DNA of 64,000 nt, taken from positions 276,488 through 340,487 of the forward strand of contig NZ_RHOU01000002.1 in the NCBI RefSeq assembly GCF_003946645.1, given 5' to 3'. The position numbers were made by a program, and so were the translations under genes. The stretch is from Lapidilactobacillus wuchangensis (GTDB lineage Bacteria > Bacillota > Bacilli > Lactobacillales > Lactobacillaceae). Positions 8,039 through 18,502 of the stretch are shown in pieces (the stretch's first letter is position 1; every line of letters begins with the position of its first letter). The notes under the pieces were generated by a model. It was given only the letters and a program-made list of their open reading frames with translations. It was not told where the DNA came from and did no database searches.

Positions 8039-8124
8039 CCTTGATTGGGTGACCGTGGTCATTTTAATGACTTAGTGACCGCCAATCTAACAATTTAAAA
8101 AAGCAGTTGCTGTTTTTGACAGTG

Positions 8125-8165
8125 AAAAACCCGTTCAATCCAGTTTCTGAATTGGTCGGGTTTTT
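8125..8165 (+). terminator. Intrinsic terminator after trmL
   Basis: AAAAACCCG and CGGGTTTTT form the stem base, with further AATCCAG/CTGAATT-type pairing inside. Runs of A and T on the two sides would allow action in both directions. Confidence 0.85.
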
Positions 8166-8263
8166 AGATTCATTATCGGATTATTTTTTGAAAACATAGC
8201 TCAGCCAGGTTGATGGATTGCTGGGTGAGTTAATCGAATTTTGAAGAAAGGCACGGAGGAATA

Positions 8264-10876
8264 ATGGCTAAAACAAAACGTAAACGTCGTAAAACCAGTA
8301 AAAAGAAACGTCGCCAGCAAATCAAAGTTGGTTTCAATGTCACTGGCCTTATTTTTACTTTAATTGCTGTTCTAGCCATTTTTCGCTGGGGCTTTTTGGG
8401 TAACTTATTTGCGAATACCTTCCGTCTATTTGTTGGTGATACTTACTTAATCGCCGCAGTGGTCTTTGGCATGACGGGCTTGTATCTATTAGTGAGTGGT
8501 CATTTTCCTGATCGCATTCCTGCAAAACGTTTTACTGGGATGGTGCTGGTTTATTTTGGCAGTTTAGTGCTGGATTCGGAAATTCTTTTCAGTCACCAAC
8601 AAGTTCATACCCAATTTTTTGATATTACATGGTCTTTATTGAAAGCTGATTTTCAGCGTGGCCGCGTGACGCAACCTGTTGGTGGTGGCTTACTGGGCGC
8701 GTTGGGTTACAGTGCGACTTACTTCTTAGTGAGCAACTGGGGAACAATTTTAATTGCTATTCTATTGATTTTGTCGGGATTATTGATGTTTGCCGGTGTA
8801 CCTTTTCAAGATGTGGTGCGCTTTTTACAGAAAATCGGTCGCGGGCTGCAATTTGTTGGGAGTAAAATTAGACTGGCTTTTTCTGGTTTACGGGAACGAT
8901 TATTTGCTGAACCCGACGAGGAAGCAGCTCGCCCTGATCAGACAACCACTAGCCCTGAGGTTGATGCGGACTTTGATATTCAAACAAGCCAATCCCAAGC
9001 GGAACGCAGTCACGATTCAGTAGCAGCAATGTTACGGCAGCAGGAAACACAATTAGGTGCCGATGCGCCAGTCGCGGCTGAGAAGTCAGCGCCAACATCA
9101 GCGACCAAGGCACCTAAAAAACCAGCCGCGGCTACTAATTTGAACTCAACTGATAAAGATTTACCAACGGCCCATGATGGCTTTGATGTCAACTTTACGC
9201 CAACGGGTGGTGTGGTGACACCAGAACAAATGGCGGCTTCCGTAGCGCCAGATGTTGAACCAACGTCAGCCAATCCTGCCAATGTGCCAGCGGCTGACCC
9301 AGCAACCACTAGTTTAGTGAGCACACCCACTGCAAATCAACCAACGGCACCAGCCACGGCAGTTTCAGCTGCAGCCAGTGCTGATCAACCTGATTATAGT
9401 AATTATCAGTTACCAACGACGGACTTATTAAGCGTGATTCCGCCAACAGACCAAAGTGGCGAATTGGAATTGATTCAGAAAAATCGTCATATTTTGGCCC
9501 AAACTTTCCAAAGCTTCGGTGTTGACGTCAAAATTATCCATGCTGATTTAGGACCGACGGTGACTAAATATGAGGTTAAGCCAGGTTTAGGCGTGAAGGT
9601 CAATAAAATTGTGAATTTAGCTGATGATTTAGCCCTCGCCTTAGCTGCCAAAGATATTCGGATTGAAGCCCCGATTCCTGGGAAACCTTACGTGGGGATT
9701 GAAGTCCCTAACCGGACGATTGCCACTGTTTCTTTCCGTGAAGTAATTGAAAAGCAGCCGCGACATCCCGGCAAGGTGCTTGAAGTGCCACTGGGTAAGT
9801 CGGTGACTGGCCAGATTATGACGGCTGATTTGACGAAAATGCCCCATTTATTGATCGCCGGTTCAACTGGTAGTGGTAAGTCAGTCATGATCAACGTGAT
9901 TATTACCAGCATTTTAATGCATGCGCGGCCAGATGAAGTGAAATTAATGTTGATCGATCCGAAAATGGTTGAATTATCCGTCTATAATGATATTCCTCAT
10001 TTGCTATTACCAGTAGTGACTGATCCGAAAAAGGCGGCCAATGCCTTAAATAAGGCCGTAACCGAAATGGAAGATCGTTATCAACGTTTTGAAGCGGCCG
10101 CAGTTCGTGATATTAAAGAATACAATAGTAAGGTTCGGGAAAATAATGCTGACAAGTCGAATCCGGTCATGCAAGAAATGCCTTTCTTAGTCATTGTGAT
10201 CGATGAATTGGCTGATTTAATGATGGTTGCTGGTAATGAAGTTGAAACTTCAATCGTTCGTTTGGCACAAAAAGCCCGGGCAGCCGGAGTTCATTTGATT
10301 ATTGCCACTCAGCGACCATCCGTTGATGTCATTACTGGCTTGATCAAAGCAAATATTCCTTCCCGAATTGCTTTTGCGGTTTCTAGCGGAATTGATTCGC
10401 GGACAATTCTTGATATGAACGGGGCTGAGAAGTTGCTTGGTCGTGGGGATATGATGTTTGCGCCACTAGGATTGTCTAAACCAGTTCGGGTTCAGGGCGC
10501 TTATATTTCCAGTCAAGATGTGGAACAAATTATTGATTTTGTCAAAGCACAACGGCCGGCTGAATATGATGAGGAATTAATGGCGCACGTTAATGATGTT
10601 AGCGAAGCCGACCCAGAAAATGAACATGATGAACATTTTAATGAAGCAGTTGCCTATGTCATTCAAGAGGATAAGGCCAGTACTTCAATGATCCAGCGGC
10701 GTTTTCGGATTGGCTATAATCGCGCCGCTTTGATCGTGGAAGATATGGAACGCTTAGGCGTGGTTGGCCCGTCTGAAGGCAGTAAAGGCCGGAAAGTAAT
10801 TTGGACGGAGGCTAATTATCAGCAATTTACTGGTCAAACAGCTGAGCAACCTAATCCAGATCAATATTTATCTTAA
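8264..10876 (+). CDS. ftsK: DNA translocase FtsK/SpoIIIE family
   Basis: 870 residues. A basic N-terminus ([17 protein letters not shown]) precedes about four membrane spans (roughly 22-175). A long Ala/Pro/Thr-rich linker (about 210-380) leads to the motor: alpha/beta domain from about 400, Walker A GSTGSGKS (533-540), Walker B region [13 protein letters not shown], and the C-terminal DNA-reading gamma winged helix (about 790-860, [17 protein letters not shown]). It pumps chromosomal DNA through the closing septum during division. CGGAGG precedes the ATG. The next gene starts 36 bases on, so ftsK heads the ymfF-H-I cluster, as in many Firmicutes. Confidence 0.96.
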   Translation: MAKTKRKRRKTSKKKRRQQIKVGFNVTGLIFTLIAVLAIFRWGFLGNLFANTFRLFVGDTYLIAAVVFGMTGLYLLVSGHFPDRIPAKRFTGMVLVYFGSLVLDSEILFSHQQVHTQFFDITWSLLKADFQRGRVTQPVGGGLLGALGYSATYFLVSNWGTILIAILLILSGLLMFAGVPFQDVVRFLQKIGRGLQFVGSKIRLAFSGLRERLFAEPDEEAARPDQTTTSPEVDADFDIQTSQSQAERSHDSVAAMLRQQETQLGADAPVAAEKSAPTSATKAPKKPAAATNLNSTDKDLPTAHDGFDVNFTPTGGVVTPEQMAASVAPDVEPTSANPANVPAADPATTSLVSTPTANQPTAPATAVSAAASADQPDYSNYQLPTTDLLSVIPPTDQSGELELIQKNRHILAQTFQSFGVDVKIIHADLGPTVTKYEVKPGLGVKVNKIVNLADDLALALAAKDIRIEAPIPGKPYVGIEVPNRTIATVSFREVIEKQPRHPGKVLEVPLGKSVTGQIMTADLTKMPHLLIAGSTGSGKSVMINVIITSILMHARPDEVKLMLIDPKMVELSVYNDIPHLLLPVVTDPKKAANALNKAVTEMEDRYQRFEAAAVRDIKEYNSKVRENNADKSNPVMQEMPFLVIVIDELADLMMVAGNEVETSIVRLAQKARAAGVHLIIATQRPSVDVITGLIKANIPSRIAFAVSSGIDSRTILDMNGAEKLLGRGDMMFAPLGLSKPVRVQGAYISSQDVEQIIDFVKAQRPAEYDEELMAHVNDVSEADPENEHDEHFNEAVAYVIQEDKASTSMIQRRFRIGYNRAALIVEDMERLGVVGPSEGSKGRKVIWTEANYQQFTGQTAEQPNPDQYLS

Positions 10877-10912
10877 ATTCTTAATGTGTTAGCAAGGTCA
10901 GAGGAGTCAGTG

Positions 10913-12202
10913 GTGGATAAATCAACAACGAATGGGGTTGGCATTTTAATCCAGCCAACAACGAAATTTCAAACAAATTTAATTGAGTGTCATTTTTTAG
11001 CAAAAATTGATCAGGCTAACTTTACTGAGCTGGAACTGCTAAGCCGAATTTTAGCGTCAGGCTGTCAACAATTTCCTCAAAGTGAACAGCTAGCAGCTAA
11101 ATTGGCCGATTTATATGGTGCCAATTTGCAAATTACTCATCGCGCCCTGGGTGGCTATCATGATTTAATGGTTCGCTTGGCGTTTGTTGAGCCGCAAGTG
11201 CCAGCTGATTATCAGCACAGTAATTTGCAGGCAGTTTTAGCGTTGCTGCAGCAGTTGGTTTTTGCGTCATTAATGCCAGTGGCTGCTGGTGAGCGGTCCT
11301 TTCAGATTGAGCGCCAGGCTTTAGCCAGTGAATTACGTGACTTACAAGAAGATTTTGATTATCAGGCTTTTGTCCAAACGAAGCAAACTTATTTCGCCCA
11401 AGCCCAATTAGGTCAAAATTATCGCACACCGGCAACTGGGAGTTTAGCTGAATTAACGGCCATTAGCTATGAACGTTTGCAAGCACTGTATCAAGAAATC
11501 CTGCAACACTGGCAGGTAGCCATTACGGTGTTAACAAACGATCAGCAAAACTGGCCTTGGCCAACTTTGCTGCAGCAAGCGTTACCGTTTACCGCGCGGC
11601 CGGTTCAAGTTCAAAATGATTTGGCTTTGATGACTAAAGTGGCTGATCAAACCACGCAACGCCAAACTATTCCCGGCCAACAAAGCCGCTTGACTTTGGC
11701 TTATCAGGTGACAGATGTGCGTCAACCAGCTGAGATTCAACGTTTTAGTTTATTAGCGCGCGTTTTAGGTGGCAGTGAACAGTCGTTATTATTCCAAATG
11801 GTTCGCGAACAATTAGGCTTGGTTTATGATATTAGTGCTAGTTATGATGCCTTAAACAATTGGTTGTTGATTGAAGCCGGCTTGGATCAACAAAACATTG
11901 ATTTGGCCTTAACGACTATTGATCAGGCCTGGCAACAAATTAAACATGGCCAAACCCCAGCAGACTTGATTCAATTAACCCAGCAAGACATGATTAGCCA
12001 GCGCCGCTTGGTTGTTGATTCGCCACAACGCTTATTGAATCGGACTTTAATTCAAGCATTGCAACCAGCGACCCAACGTTCAGCGACCAACTATGCCCAG
12101 GCATTTGCTGAAGTTGATCCCGCATTCCTTGGTCAAATTGCGCAACAAGCACAACTTAGAGTCACGACAATTTTACAAGGGCAGGGGGCGACGGCAGAAT
12201 GA
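10913..12202 (+). CDS. ymfF: M16-like inactive peptidase homologue YmfF (EF-P 5-aminopentanol modification-associated protein)
   Basis: 429 residues from the GTG at 10913, with AGGAG six bases upstream; an earlier GTG at 10886 is in frame but poorly placed. The fold is that of M16 (insulinase-like) peptidases, but no HxxEH zinc motif is present where it should be, near LLSRILASGCQQFPQSEQL. The C-terminal half keeps the REQLGLVYDISASYD segment typical of the non-catalytic partner. It probably pairs with the active YmfH encoded next, with which it overlaps by 4 bases. In Bacillus the ymfF-H-I set is linked to 5-aminopentanol modification of elongation factor P; that role here is inferred from context. 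Confidence 0.85.
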   Translation: MDKSTTNGVGILIQPTTKFQTNLIECHFLAKIDQANFTELELLSRILASGCQQFPQSEQLAAKLADLYGANLQITHRALGGYHDLMVRLAFVEPQVPADYQHSNLQAVLALLQQLVFASLMPVAAGERSFQIERQALASELRDLQEDFDYQAFVQTKQTYFAQAQLGQNYRTPATGSLAELTAISYERLQALYQEILQHWQVAITVLTNDQQNWPWPTLLQQALPFTARPVQVQNDLALMTKVADQTTQRQTIPGQQSRLTLAYQVTDVRQPAEIQRFSLLARVLGGSEQSLLFQMVREQLGLVYDISASYDALNNWLLIEAGLDQQNIDLALTTIDQAWQQIKHGQTPADLIQLTQQDMISQRRLVVDSPQRLLNRTLIQALQPATQRSATNYAQAFAEVDPAFLGQIAQQAQLRVTTILQGQGATAE

Positions 12203-13443
12203 GTCAATTCAAGCTTGATAATGGTTTAACGGTTAATTTAATTGATAAGCCTGGCTTTTTGAGTCAATTTGCAGTGGTGATGGTCGATTTCGGTGGTCTT
12301 GATCGCAACTTACCGACTAAAAGCGGCTCGTTAGTTTTGCCAGCGGGTACGGCTCATTTTTTGGAACATCAATTATTTAACAAAGCTGATGGCGATATTA
12401 GTCAGCAATTCGCCGAACAGCAGGCGCAGACGAATGCTTTTACCACCGCTTCGAAAACGGCCTACTATTTCTCTGGTTCTGAACATCTTTTGACGAATTT
12501 GGACCTGTTAGCACGTCTGGTTGGCGAACCTTACTTTCAATTAACTAGTGTTCAGAATGAGCGCCAAATTATTAGTCAAGAAATTAAGATGTATCAGGAC
12601 CAACCAGATTGGCAGTTAGACATGCAATTGTTAGGCAAGCTATATCCTGATCAACCAATTGCTGAAGATATTGCTGGCGATTTGCCTAGTTTGCAGGTCA
12701 TCACACCAGCAGTTTTATTCGCGGCCCATCAATATTTCTATCAACCTCAGCGAATGCAATTGACAATTGTGGCCGATCTTAAGCAAACGGCAGTGAAGTC
12801 ATATTTGCAAGCTTCAGCGTTATGGCAACAATTGGGGCGCACTGATCAAGTGGCGCCGACTGATTGGCCGTTAACGACAACAAAGCAGATTATTCCTGCA
12901 ATACCGGCGTTACCAACGGCTAATACGAAGACCGGTTTAGGCTTGCGTGGTCAAAATGAACCGGACTTAAATGCAGCTATCTGTTTACAATTGGATTTGG
13001 AACTAGCCTTGACCACTTTGTTTGGTGAAATGTCCCTGCCCGTTCGCCAGTGGCGAGATGCTGGCCTGATCGATGATAACTTCCAGTTTAATACCACTGT
13101 CGAGCGACAATATAACTACGTGTTATTTACCGCCAATTCACCGCGGCCACAAGAGCTGTTAGCTAATTTGCAACAGATCTTACAGGCTGATGTCGTGCTC
13201 GATCAAACCTTATTTGAAAGAGTAAAACGCGAAATGGTGGGTAATATTCTGTTTAGTGACGATGCTTTAGGTGGCCTTGGTTTAGAGTCAGCTGAACTAG
13301 GCTTCTACGGTTGGCAAACTGCTGAGATTAAGCAGTATTTAACCACGCGGCAAGTAGCAGATGTCCAGCAGCGTTTTCGTAAGTTTTTACAAAATAGTTC
13401 CTTAGCAACTGTGCAATTAGTGGGCGGTGATTTAGAAAAATGA
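12199..13443 (+). CDS. ymfH: M16 family zinc peptidase YmfH (EF-P 5-aminopentanol modification-associated protein)
   Basis: 414 residues. The zinc-binding motif HFLEH is intact at 53-57 within LPAGTAHFLEHQLF, and the downstream glutamate region NERQIISQEIKMY is also present. It is therefore the catalytic half of the YmfF/YmfH pair. Start and stop overlap its neighbours as ATGA on both sides (12199 and 13440), which indicates translational coupling of ymfF-ymfH-ymfI. Its substrate is not known; the link to EF-P modification comes from gene context in Bacillus. Confidence 0.9.
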   Translation: MSQFKLDNGLTVNLIDKPGFLSQFAVVMVDFGGLDRNLPTKSGSLVLPAGTAHFLEHQLFNKADGDISQQFAEQQAQTNAFTTASKTAYYFSGSEHLLTNLDLLARLVGEPYFQLTSVQNERQIISQEIKMYQDQPDWQLDMQLLGKLYPDQPIAEDIAGDLPSLQVITPAVLFAAHQYFYQPQRMQLTIVADLKQTAVKSYLQASALWQQLGRTDQVAPTDWPLTTTKQIIPAIPALPTANTKTGLGLRGQNEPDLNAAICLQLDLELALTTLFGEMSLPVRQWRDAGLIDDNFQFNTTVERQYNYVLFTANSPRPQELLANLQQILQADVVLDQTLFERVKREMVGNILFSDDALGGLGLESAELGFYGWQTAEIKQYLTTRQVADVQQRFRKFLQNSSLATVQLVGGDLEK

Positions 13444-14186
13444 TACAATCAAATGGCAGTCAACGTGCGTTTGTGTTTGGGGCTTCTGGTGATATTGGTC
13501 AGGCAATTTGTCAACAATTGGCCGCAACCGGCTGGTCCTTAGTATTACATGGATTTCATCATGCAGAAATCCTGGAAACTGCTTGTCAGCAATTAAGTCA
13601 GGCTTATCCCCAACAAGATTTTCAGTATTTTACGGCTGATTTAATGGCTGCTGATTTTCTGAAACCGGGATTATTGAATCAATTTGGTGATTACCAAGCC
13701 CTGATTTTTGCCCAGGGGACCACTGATTATCAATTGTTCTCAACCACAACGACAGTACAGCAGCAACAATTGTTTCAACTGCATCTATTCTCACCCATGG
13801 CCTTGATTCGTGCCGCTGAGTCGCATTTATTAGCGCAAGATCATGGTCGAATCGTTTTCATCGGTTCGATTTATGGGGCGGTTGGTAGTGCCATGGAAGT
13901 GCTATATAGCGCGGTGAAGGGTGCACAATCTAGTTTTGCCAATGCATATGCCCGCGAGGTTGCTGGTAGTGGTTTGACGGTTAATGTGGTGGCACCAGGC
14001 GCAGTGGCGACGCAAATGAATGCTGATTTTTCAGAAAACGAGTTGGCTGATTTGAAAGCTGAAATTCCCTTGGGGCGGCTAGCCCAACCTCAGGAAATTG
14101 CGACTTGGGTCAAACACCTTTTAGCAACGGATGCTGACTATTTAACCGGTCAAACTCTTTACATAGACGGTGGTTGGTTAAAGTAA
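13440..14186 (+). CDS. ymfI: SDR family reductase YmfI (elongation factor P 5-aminopentanone reductase)
   Basis: 248 residues, a short-chain dehydrogenase. Seen: the nucleotide-binding GASGDIG (14-20), catalytic S143, Y156 and K160 (YSAVK), then NVVAPGAVATQMN and the C-terminal YLTGQTLYIDGGWLK. In Bacillus the orthologue reduces the 5-aminopentanone group on elongation factor P to 5-aminopentanol. By sequence alone it resembles a 3-oxoacyl-ACP reductase (FabG). The choice of YmfI rests on its position after ymfF and ymfH, with a 4-base overlap. efp itself is not in the window. Confidence 0.85.
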   Translation: MIQSNGSQRAFVFGASGDIGQAICQQLAATGWSLVLHGFHHAEILETACQQLSQAYPQQDFQYFTADLMAADFLKPGLLNQFGDYQALIFAQGTTDYQLFSTTTTVQQQQLFQLHLFSPMALIRAAESHLLAQDHGRIVFIGSIYGAVGSAMEVLYSAVKGAQSSFANAYAREVAGSGLTVNVVAPGAVATQMNADFSENELADLKAEIPLGRLAQPQEIATWVKHLLATDADYLTGQTLYIDGGWLK

Positions 14187-14224
14187 AATATAAGGTAATC
14201 TTAATAGGTCCTCTTCGGAGAGTA

Positions 14225-14233
14225 TGATATAAT
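14225..14233 (+). promoter_or_regulatory. Extended -10 promoter before rodZ
   Basis: TGATATAAT (TG at 14225-14226) with a perfect TATAAT at 14228-14233, 33 bases before rodZ. A CTC-TTCG-GAG tetraloop hairpin lies immediately upstream; no clear -35 is visible. Confidence 0.5.
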
Positions 14234-14266
14234 AATTACGATAATAGCTGGTGGTGAACATAACTG

Positions 14267-15178
14267 ATGGATGAAGTAGGAAAAAAGTTACGTAGTGCGC
14301 GAATCGAAAAAGGTTATACCCTTGATGATTTGCAGCAAATTACAAAGATTCAAAAACGTTATTTAGTCGCAATCGAGGAAGGTAATTTTGACCAACTCCC
14401 CGGTGACTTTTATGTGCGTGCGTTTATTAAACAATACGCAGAAACAGTTGGTTTAGACAGTCACGAACTGTTAGACGAATACAGTGATAAGATTCCTGAG
14501 CCACAACCAAAAGAATATGCTGAAAACTCGATTGAAAACAAGACGCGAGCTTTACATGATGAATCAACTTCTTTTGGTAGTTGGTTACGCAACAATACTG
14601 GTAAAATCATTATTGGTATTGTAGTGATCATTGTGATTGCTAGTCTGTATTTCTTCGCGGTTCGGGCAGCAAATTCACGAAAGACTCAAATCCCTGATCA
14701 AAGTTCAGAAATTGTTTCTTCAAGCAAGAAATCAAAGACATCCAGCAAGAAATCTTCTGAATCAAGTAAAAAGAGTGAGTCTAGTCAATCATCCTCGAAG
14801 TCTTCAAGTTCATCTAAGAAGGAAGAACTTAAAGTTGAACAGGATAGCAGCTCAACCAACGCCTTTACTGTCACGAACTTACCAAGTGGTGAGAATACGT
14901 TAGTCGTTGGCGCTAATTCAGGTTCAGCTTGGATTCAGGTTCAGGTTAATAATGGTAGTGGTACGAGTTGGCAAGGTGTTTTACAAGCTGGCGGCACCCA
15001 CAGCATTACGTTACCAGCTGATACGACTGTTTTCACCGTTCAAAGTGGGAACACACCTAATACAACGGTTAAATTGAATGATAAATCTGTTGCTCTTTCA
15101 ACGGCAACTGGCGCTTCAGTTGTTCAGACGTTTACCTTTAATGTACAGAGCGCAAGTTCAACCAGTGATTCTGAATAA
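14267..15178 (+). CDS. rodZ: RodZ-like helix-turn-helix membrane protein (YmfM)
   Basis: 303 residues. The cytoplasmic N-terminus holds a Cro/CI-type helix-turn-helix (about 1-70, LRSARIEKGYTLDDLQQITK). One membrane span follows (113-132), then a very Ser/Lys-rich linker (about 140-195) and a C-terminal extracytoplasmic beta domain (about 205-300; DUF4115-like). RodZ proteins link the cytoskeleton to cell-wall elongation. The position before pgsA is conserved across Firmicutes. Whether it controls cell shape here is not known; many lactobacilli that keep it are rod-shaped. Confidence 0.88.
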   Translation: MDEVGKKLRSARIEKGYTLDDLQQITKIQKRYLVAIEEGNFDQLPGDFYVRAFIKQYAETVGLDSHELLDEYSDKIPEPQPKEYAENSIENKTRALHDESTSFGSWLRNNTGKIIIGIVVIIVIASLYFFAVRAANSRKTQIPDQSSEIVSSSKKSKTSSKKSSESSKKSESSQSSSKSSSSSKKEELKVEQDSSSTNAFTVTNLPSGENTLVVGANSGSAWIQVQVNNGSGTSWQGVLQAGGTHSITLPADTTVFTVQSGNTPNTTVKLNDKSVALSTATGASVVQTFTFNVQSASSTSDSE

Positions 15179-15199
15179 ATTAAAGGCGGGTCTAATTAA

Positions 15200-15784
15200 A
15201 TGAATTTACCAAATAAACTAACGGTTTTTCGGATTATTTTAATTCCAATTTTCATGTTGCTATTGGCAATTACTTGGCCTTGGGGACAATTAACTGTCGG
15301 TGGCGCCGTGATTCCAATTCAACAATTGATTGCAGCAATCGTCTTCATCGTGGCCTCATTAACCGATATGCTCGATGGTAAAATTGCTCGCAAAAATCAT
15401 TTAGTGACTAATTTCGGGAAATTTGCTGATCCTTTGGCCGACAAAATGCTGGTCATGACCGCATTTATTTTCTTAGTTGCTTTAGGTAAGGCACCTGCCT
15501 GGGTCGTGGCCATTATTGTGTGTCGTGAGTTAGCAGTGACTGGCTTAAGATTATTGATTGTGGAACAAAATGGTCAAGTGATGGCAGCAGCAATGCCTGG
15601 TAAAATCAAAACAACAACCCAAATGTTGTCGATTATTTTCTTATTGTTGAATGACATCTTCTTTGCGGCGATTCACTTCCCAATTGGCTTGGTCTTGTTA
15701 TACATCTGCTTATTCTTTACAATTTACTCAGGTGCAGATTACTTTATTCAGAATCGCCAAGTCTTTAAAGATACCAATGATTAA
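15200..15784 (+). CDS. pgsA: CDP-diacylglycerol--glycerol-3-phosphate 3-phosphatidyltransferase
   Basis: 194 residues, a membrane enzyme that makes phosphatidylglycerol phosphate, the committed step to phosphatidylglycerol and cardiolipin. The CDP-alcohol phosphotransferase motif is complete: D56, D59-G60, A63-R64, G73, D77 and D81 (in TDMLDGKIAR and FGKFADPLAD). It has about five spans and starts MNLPNKLTVFRIILIP, as is typical. It begins 21 bases after rodZ and probably shares its transcript. A terminator follows. Confidence 0.95.
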   Translation: MNLPNKLTVFRIILIPIFMLLLAITWPWGQLTVGGAVIPIQQLIAAIVFIVASLTDMLDGKIARKNHLVTNFGKFADPLADKMLVMTAFIFLVALGKAPAWVVAIIVCRELAVTGLRLLIVEQNGQVMAAAMPGKIKTTTQMLSIIFLLLNDIFFAAIHFPIGLVLLYICLFFTIYSGADYFIQNRQVFKDTND

Positions 15785-15798
15785 TTTAATAGTTTATC

Positions 15799-15847
15799 GA
15801 AGAATGAGGCCGAAGCACTTTCAATGCAACGGCTCGTTCTTTTTTTG
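15799..15847 (+). terminator. Intrinsic terminator after pgsA
   Basis: AAGAATGAGGCCG pairs, with small irregularities, with CGGCTCGTTCTT and is followed by a seven-base T-run. Confidence 0.75.
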
Positions 15848-15897
15848 TTAAGTTTTTAAAATTATTTATCAAAAATAACGTATTTGGAGGTAGTGGC

Positions 15898-17142
15898 ATG
15901 AAAGCAGAAATAATTGCGGTTGGTACGGAAATATTGTTAGGTGAAATTGTCAACACCAATGCTCAGTTAGCAGCCCAAGCACTGGCTCAAGTTGGAATTG
16001 TCAGTCAGTATCAAACCGTGGTCGGTGATAATCCGACGCGATTAACTGATGCAATTGCAATTGCGGAAGGTCGCAGTGATCTGTTAATTTTAATTGGTGG
16101 GTTAGGACCAACGCCAGATGATTTAACTAAGCAAACTTTAGCTGAACATTTAGCGGTGAAATTAGTCGAGGATCAGGACGCCTTGGCGAAACTTCAGCAG
16201 TGGCAACAACAAATGGATCGTAAAATGCCAGCTAATAATTTGGCCCAGGCCCTTTATTTGGCTGGTGGTCAACCTCTAAAAAATCGGGTGGGCTTAGCAG
16301 TTGGTTGTTACTATAAAACCGCTGATCATAGTTACTTTATTTTACCAGGGCCACCACGAGAATTTGGTCCCATGCTGGCCGAAGCAGTTACCCCGTTATT
16401 GCCAGAAATCGCGGGTTCACCACAAAAAATCGTCTCAAAAATGGCGCGCTTTTATGGCCTCGGTGAATCCTTCTTGGCCACGCAATTGGCTGATATCATT
16501 ACTCAACAACAGAATCCAACGATTGCCACTTATTTGAAAGGCTTCGAGATTGGGGTGCGGGTCACCGCTCAGGCAGCTTCGACTGAGCTTGCCGAAGCCG
16601 CGATTGAACCAGTGATGCAACAAATTGTTGCCCGGTTGGCTCCTTATTTTGTCGGTTACGGCGAAGACCGGCGTTTACCAGACGAGGTCGTGACTTTGCT
16701 TAAGCAGGCTAAGTTGACGGTTACGGCGGCTGAAAGTTTGACTGCTGGCTTGTTTCAAGCAGACTTAGCAAGTGTTGCTGGCGCTTCCACAGTTTTTGCT
16801 GGTGGCTTTGTGACCTATGCAAATGACATTAAGGCAAAAGTATTGGGTATTCCTGCTAATGTGATCAGCGAACACGGTGTGGTTAGTCGAGAAGTTGCGC
16901 AAGAAATGGCTGAACGTTCGCGTCAGTTAATTGGCAGTGATTTTGGACTCGGCTTTACTGGGGTAGCTGGTCCTGATCAATTAGAAGGGCAAGCAGTTGG
17001 GACAACTTATATTGCCTTGGCGCGTCCCCAACAATTTACGATTGTCCAGGAGTATCATTTTGCCGGAGCTCGCAATGAAATTCGCCAACGTGCTGCTTTA
17101 GCCGGCTTTAAATTACTGTATGATGAACTAAATAAAAATTAG
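15898..17142 (+). CDS. cinA: CinA family protein (competence/damage-inducible protein A)
   Basis: 414 residues with two domains. The N-terminal molybdopterin-binding-like domain (about 1-170) begins MKAEIIAVGTEILLGEIVNT and has GGLGPTPDDLTK and FILPGPPREF. The C-terminal CinA domain (about 250-410) carries TAAESLTAGL and GFTGVAGPDQLEGQAVGTTY, associated with nicotinamide-nucleotide amidase activity. The family recycles NMN and has been tied to competence through its link to recA. TTGGAGG precedes the ATG. The stop codon touches the LexA box of recA, the next gene. Confidence 0.93.
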   Translation: MKAEIIAVGTEILLGEIVNTNAQLAAQALAQVGIVSQYQTVVGDNPTRLTDAIAIAEGRSDLLILIGGLGPTPDDLTKQTLAEHLAVKLVEDQDALAKLQQWQQQMDRKMPANNLAQALYLAGGQPLKNRVGLAVGCYYKTADHSYFILPGPPREFGPMLAEAVTPLLPEIAGSPQKIVSKMARFYGLGESFLATQLADIITQQQNPTIATYLKGFEIGVRVTAQAASTELAEAAIEPVMQQIVARLAPYFVGYGEDRRLPDEVVTLLKQAKLTVTAAESLTAGLFQADLASVAGASTVFAGGFVTYANDIKAKVLGIPANVISEHGVVSREVAQEMAERSRQLIGSDFGLGFTGVAGPDQLEGQAVGTTYIALARPQQFTIVQEYHFAGARNEIRQRAALAGFKLLYDELNKN

Positions 17143-17154
17143 AACATTTGTTCG
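17142..17154. promoter_or_regulatory. LexA (DinR) box at recA
   Basis: GAACATTTGTTCG contains the full GAAC-N4-GTTC core of the Gram-positive SOS box. It starts on the last base of the cinA stop codon and lies just upstream of the recA -35. Confidence 0.85.
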
Positions 17155-17162
17155 CTTTTGAC

Positions 17163-17191
17163 TTGCATTTTAGTAAGTCAGTCGGTAAAAT
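17163..17191 (+). promoter_or_regulatory. recA promoter
   Basis: TTGCAT (17163-17168) and TAAAAT (17186-17191) with a 17-base spacer, immediately after the LexA box. Confidence 0.7.
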
Positions 17192-17230
17192 TAAAGTTGT
17201 GCTAAGCGTCAAAGCTTAGAAGGAGGACTT

Positions 17231-18307
17231 ATGGTTAAAGATGAACGTCAAACCGCATTGGAAAATGCGTTAAAGAAAATTGAAAAGAATTATGGTAAGG
17301 GTGCCGTTATGCGGATGGGTGACAAAGTTGATACCCAGATCTCTACCATCTCAACAGGTTCCCTGGCCTTAGACCATGCGCTAGGTGTTGGCGGTTATCC
17401 CCGTGGCCGAATTATTGAAGTCTACGGGCCAGAAAGTTCTGGTAAAACCACCGTTGCCTTACATGCAGTTGCCGAAGTACAGCGACTGGGTGGCACGGCA
17501 GCCTACATTGATGCTGAAAATGCGATGGACCCTGCTTATGCGACAGCATTAGGTGTCAATATCGATGATTTACTATTGTCACAACCAGATACTGGTGAAC
17601 AAGGCTTAGCAATTGCTGATGCCTTAGTAACCAGTGGTGCGATCGACTTGTTAGTTGTCGACTCAGTAGCTGCCTTGGTACCACGTGCAGAAATTGAAGG
17701 CGAAATGGGTGATTCCCATGTTGGCCTGCAAGCACGTTTAATGTCTCAAGCTTTGCGGAAACTTTCTGGGACAATTAATAAAACGAAAACTGTGGCTATT
17801 TTTATTAATCAGATTCGTGAAAAAGTTGGGATCATGTTTGGTAATCCCGAGACAACTCCTGGTGGTCGGGCCCTGAAGTTCTATGCCACAATCCGTTTGG
17901 AAGTGCGTCGTTCTGAACAGATCAAGAATGGGACGGACATTATTGGTAACCGAACGAAAATTAAAGTTGTCAAAAATAAGGTGGCACCGCCATTTAAAGT
18001 TGCTGAAGTTGATATTATGTACGGCAAGGGGATTTCTCGTAATGGGGAATTACTTGATATGGCAGCAGATAAAGATATTATCAATAAAGCTGGTTCTTGG
18101 TATTCTTATCATGATGAACGAATTGGTCAAGGTCGGGAAAATGCTAAGGAATATTTGGCTAGTCATCCCGAAATGGAAGCCGATGTTCGTAAACAAGTTC
18201 GTCATGCCTTTGATATGGATGGCGATAGTGTTGAATCTGAGGATGAACCAACAACTAAAACTAAAGGTAAGAAGTCTGAAGAAACAACGTTACCAATTGA
18301 TAAATAA
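17231..18307 (+). CDS. recA: Recombinase RecA
   Basis: 358 residues. It forms ATP-dependent filaments on single-stranded DNA for homologous recombination and triggers LexA self-cleavage. Seen: Walker A GPESSGKT (66-73), the [20 protein letters not shown] Walker B/L1 region, and [20 protein letters not shown] with L2. The C-terminal tail is acidic and Lys-rich. A strong AAGGAGG precedes the ATG. A LexA box and promoter lie in the 88 bases behind cinA, so recA is SOS-regulated and can be transcribed on its own. A terminator follows. Confidence 0.98.
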   Translation: MVKDERQTALENALKKIEKNYGKGAVMRMGDKVDTQISTISTGSLALDHALGVGGYPRGRIIEVYGPESSGKTTVALHAVAEVQRLGGTAAYIDAENAMDPAYATALGVNIDDLLLSQPDTGEQGLAIADALVTSGAIDLLVVDSVAALVPRAEIEGEMGDSHVGLQARLMSQALRKLSGTINKTKTVAIFINQIREKVGIMFGNPETTPGGRALKFYATIRLEVRRSEQIKNGTDIIGNRTKIKVVKNKVAPPFKVAEVDIMYGKGISRNGELLDMAADKDIINKAGSWYSYHDERIGQGRENAKEYLASHPEMEADVRKQVRHAFDMDGDSVESEDEPTTKTKGKKSEETTLPIDK

Positions 18308-18366
18308 TTGAACGCTATAACGCCGTTACAATTTATCTTTTAAAATCAAATCGTTGAATTTCGGCG

Positions 18367-18407
18367 ATAAAAGCTGGTTGGTCCGTTATGGACTGACCAG
18401 CTTTTTT
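18367..18407 (+). terminator. Intrinsic terminator after recA
   Basis: AAAAGCTGGT pairs with ACCAGCTTTT, with inner GTCC/GGAC, followed by T-rich sequence. Confidence 0.88.
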
Positions 18408-18502
18408 GTTAAATCTTGCGAAACAGTCGGAACTAATGACATGACTTTTTAATTATTTATCAACTTAAAAAAGTTTTTTTAGCGTCGTTGCAAGGCTGTG
18501 AC

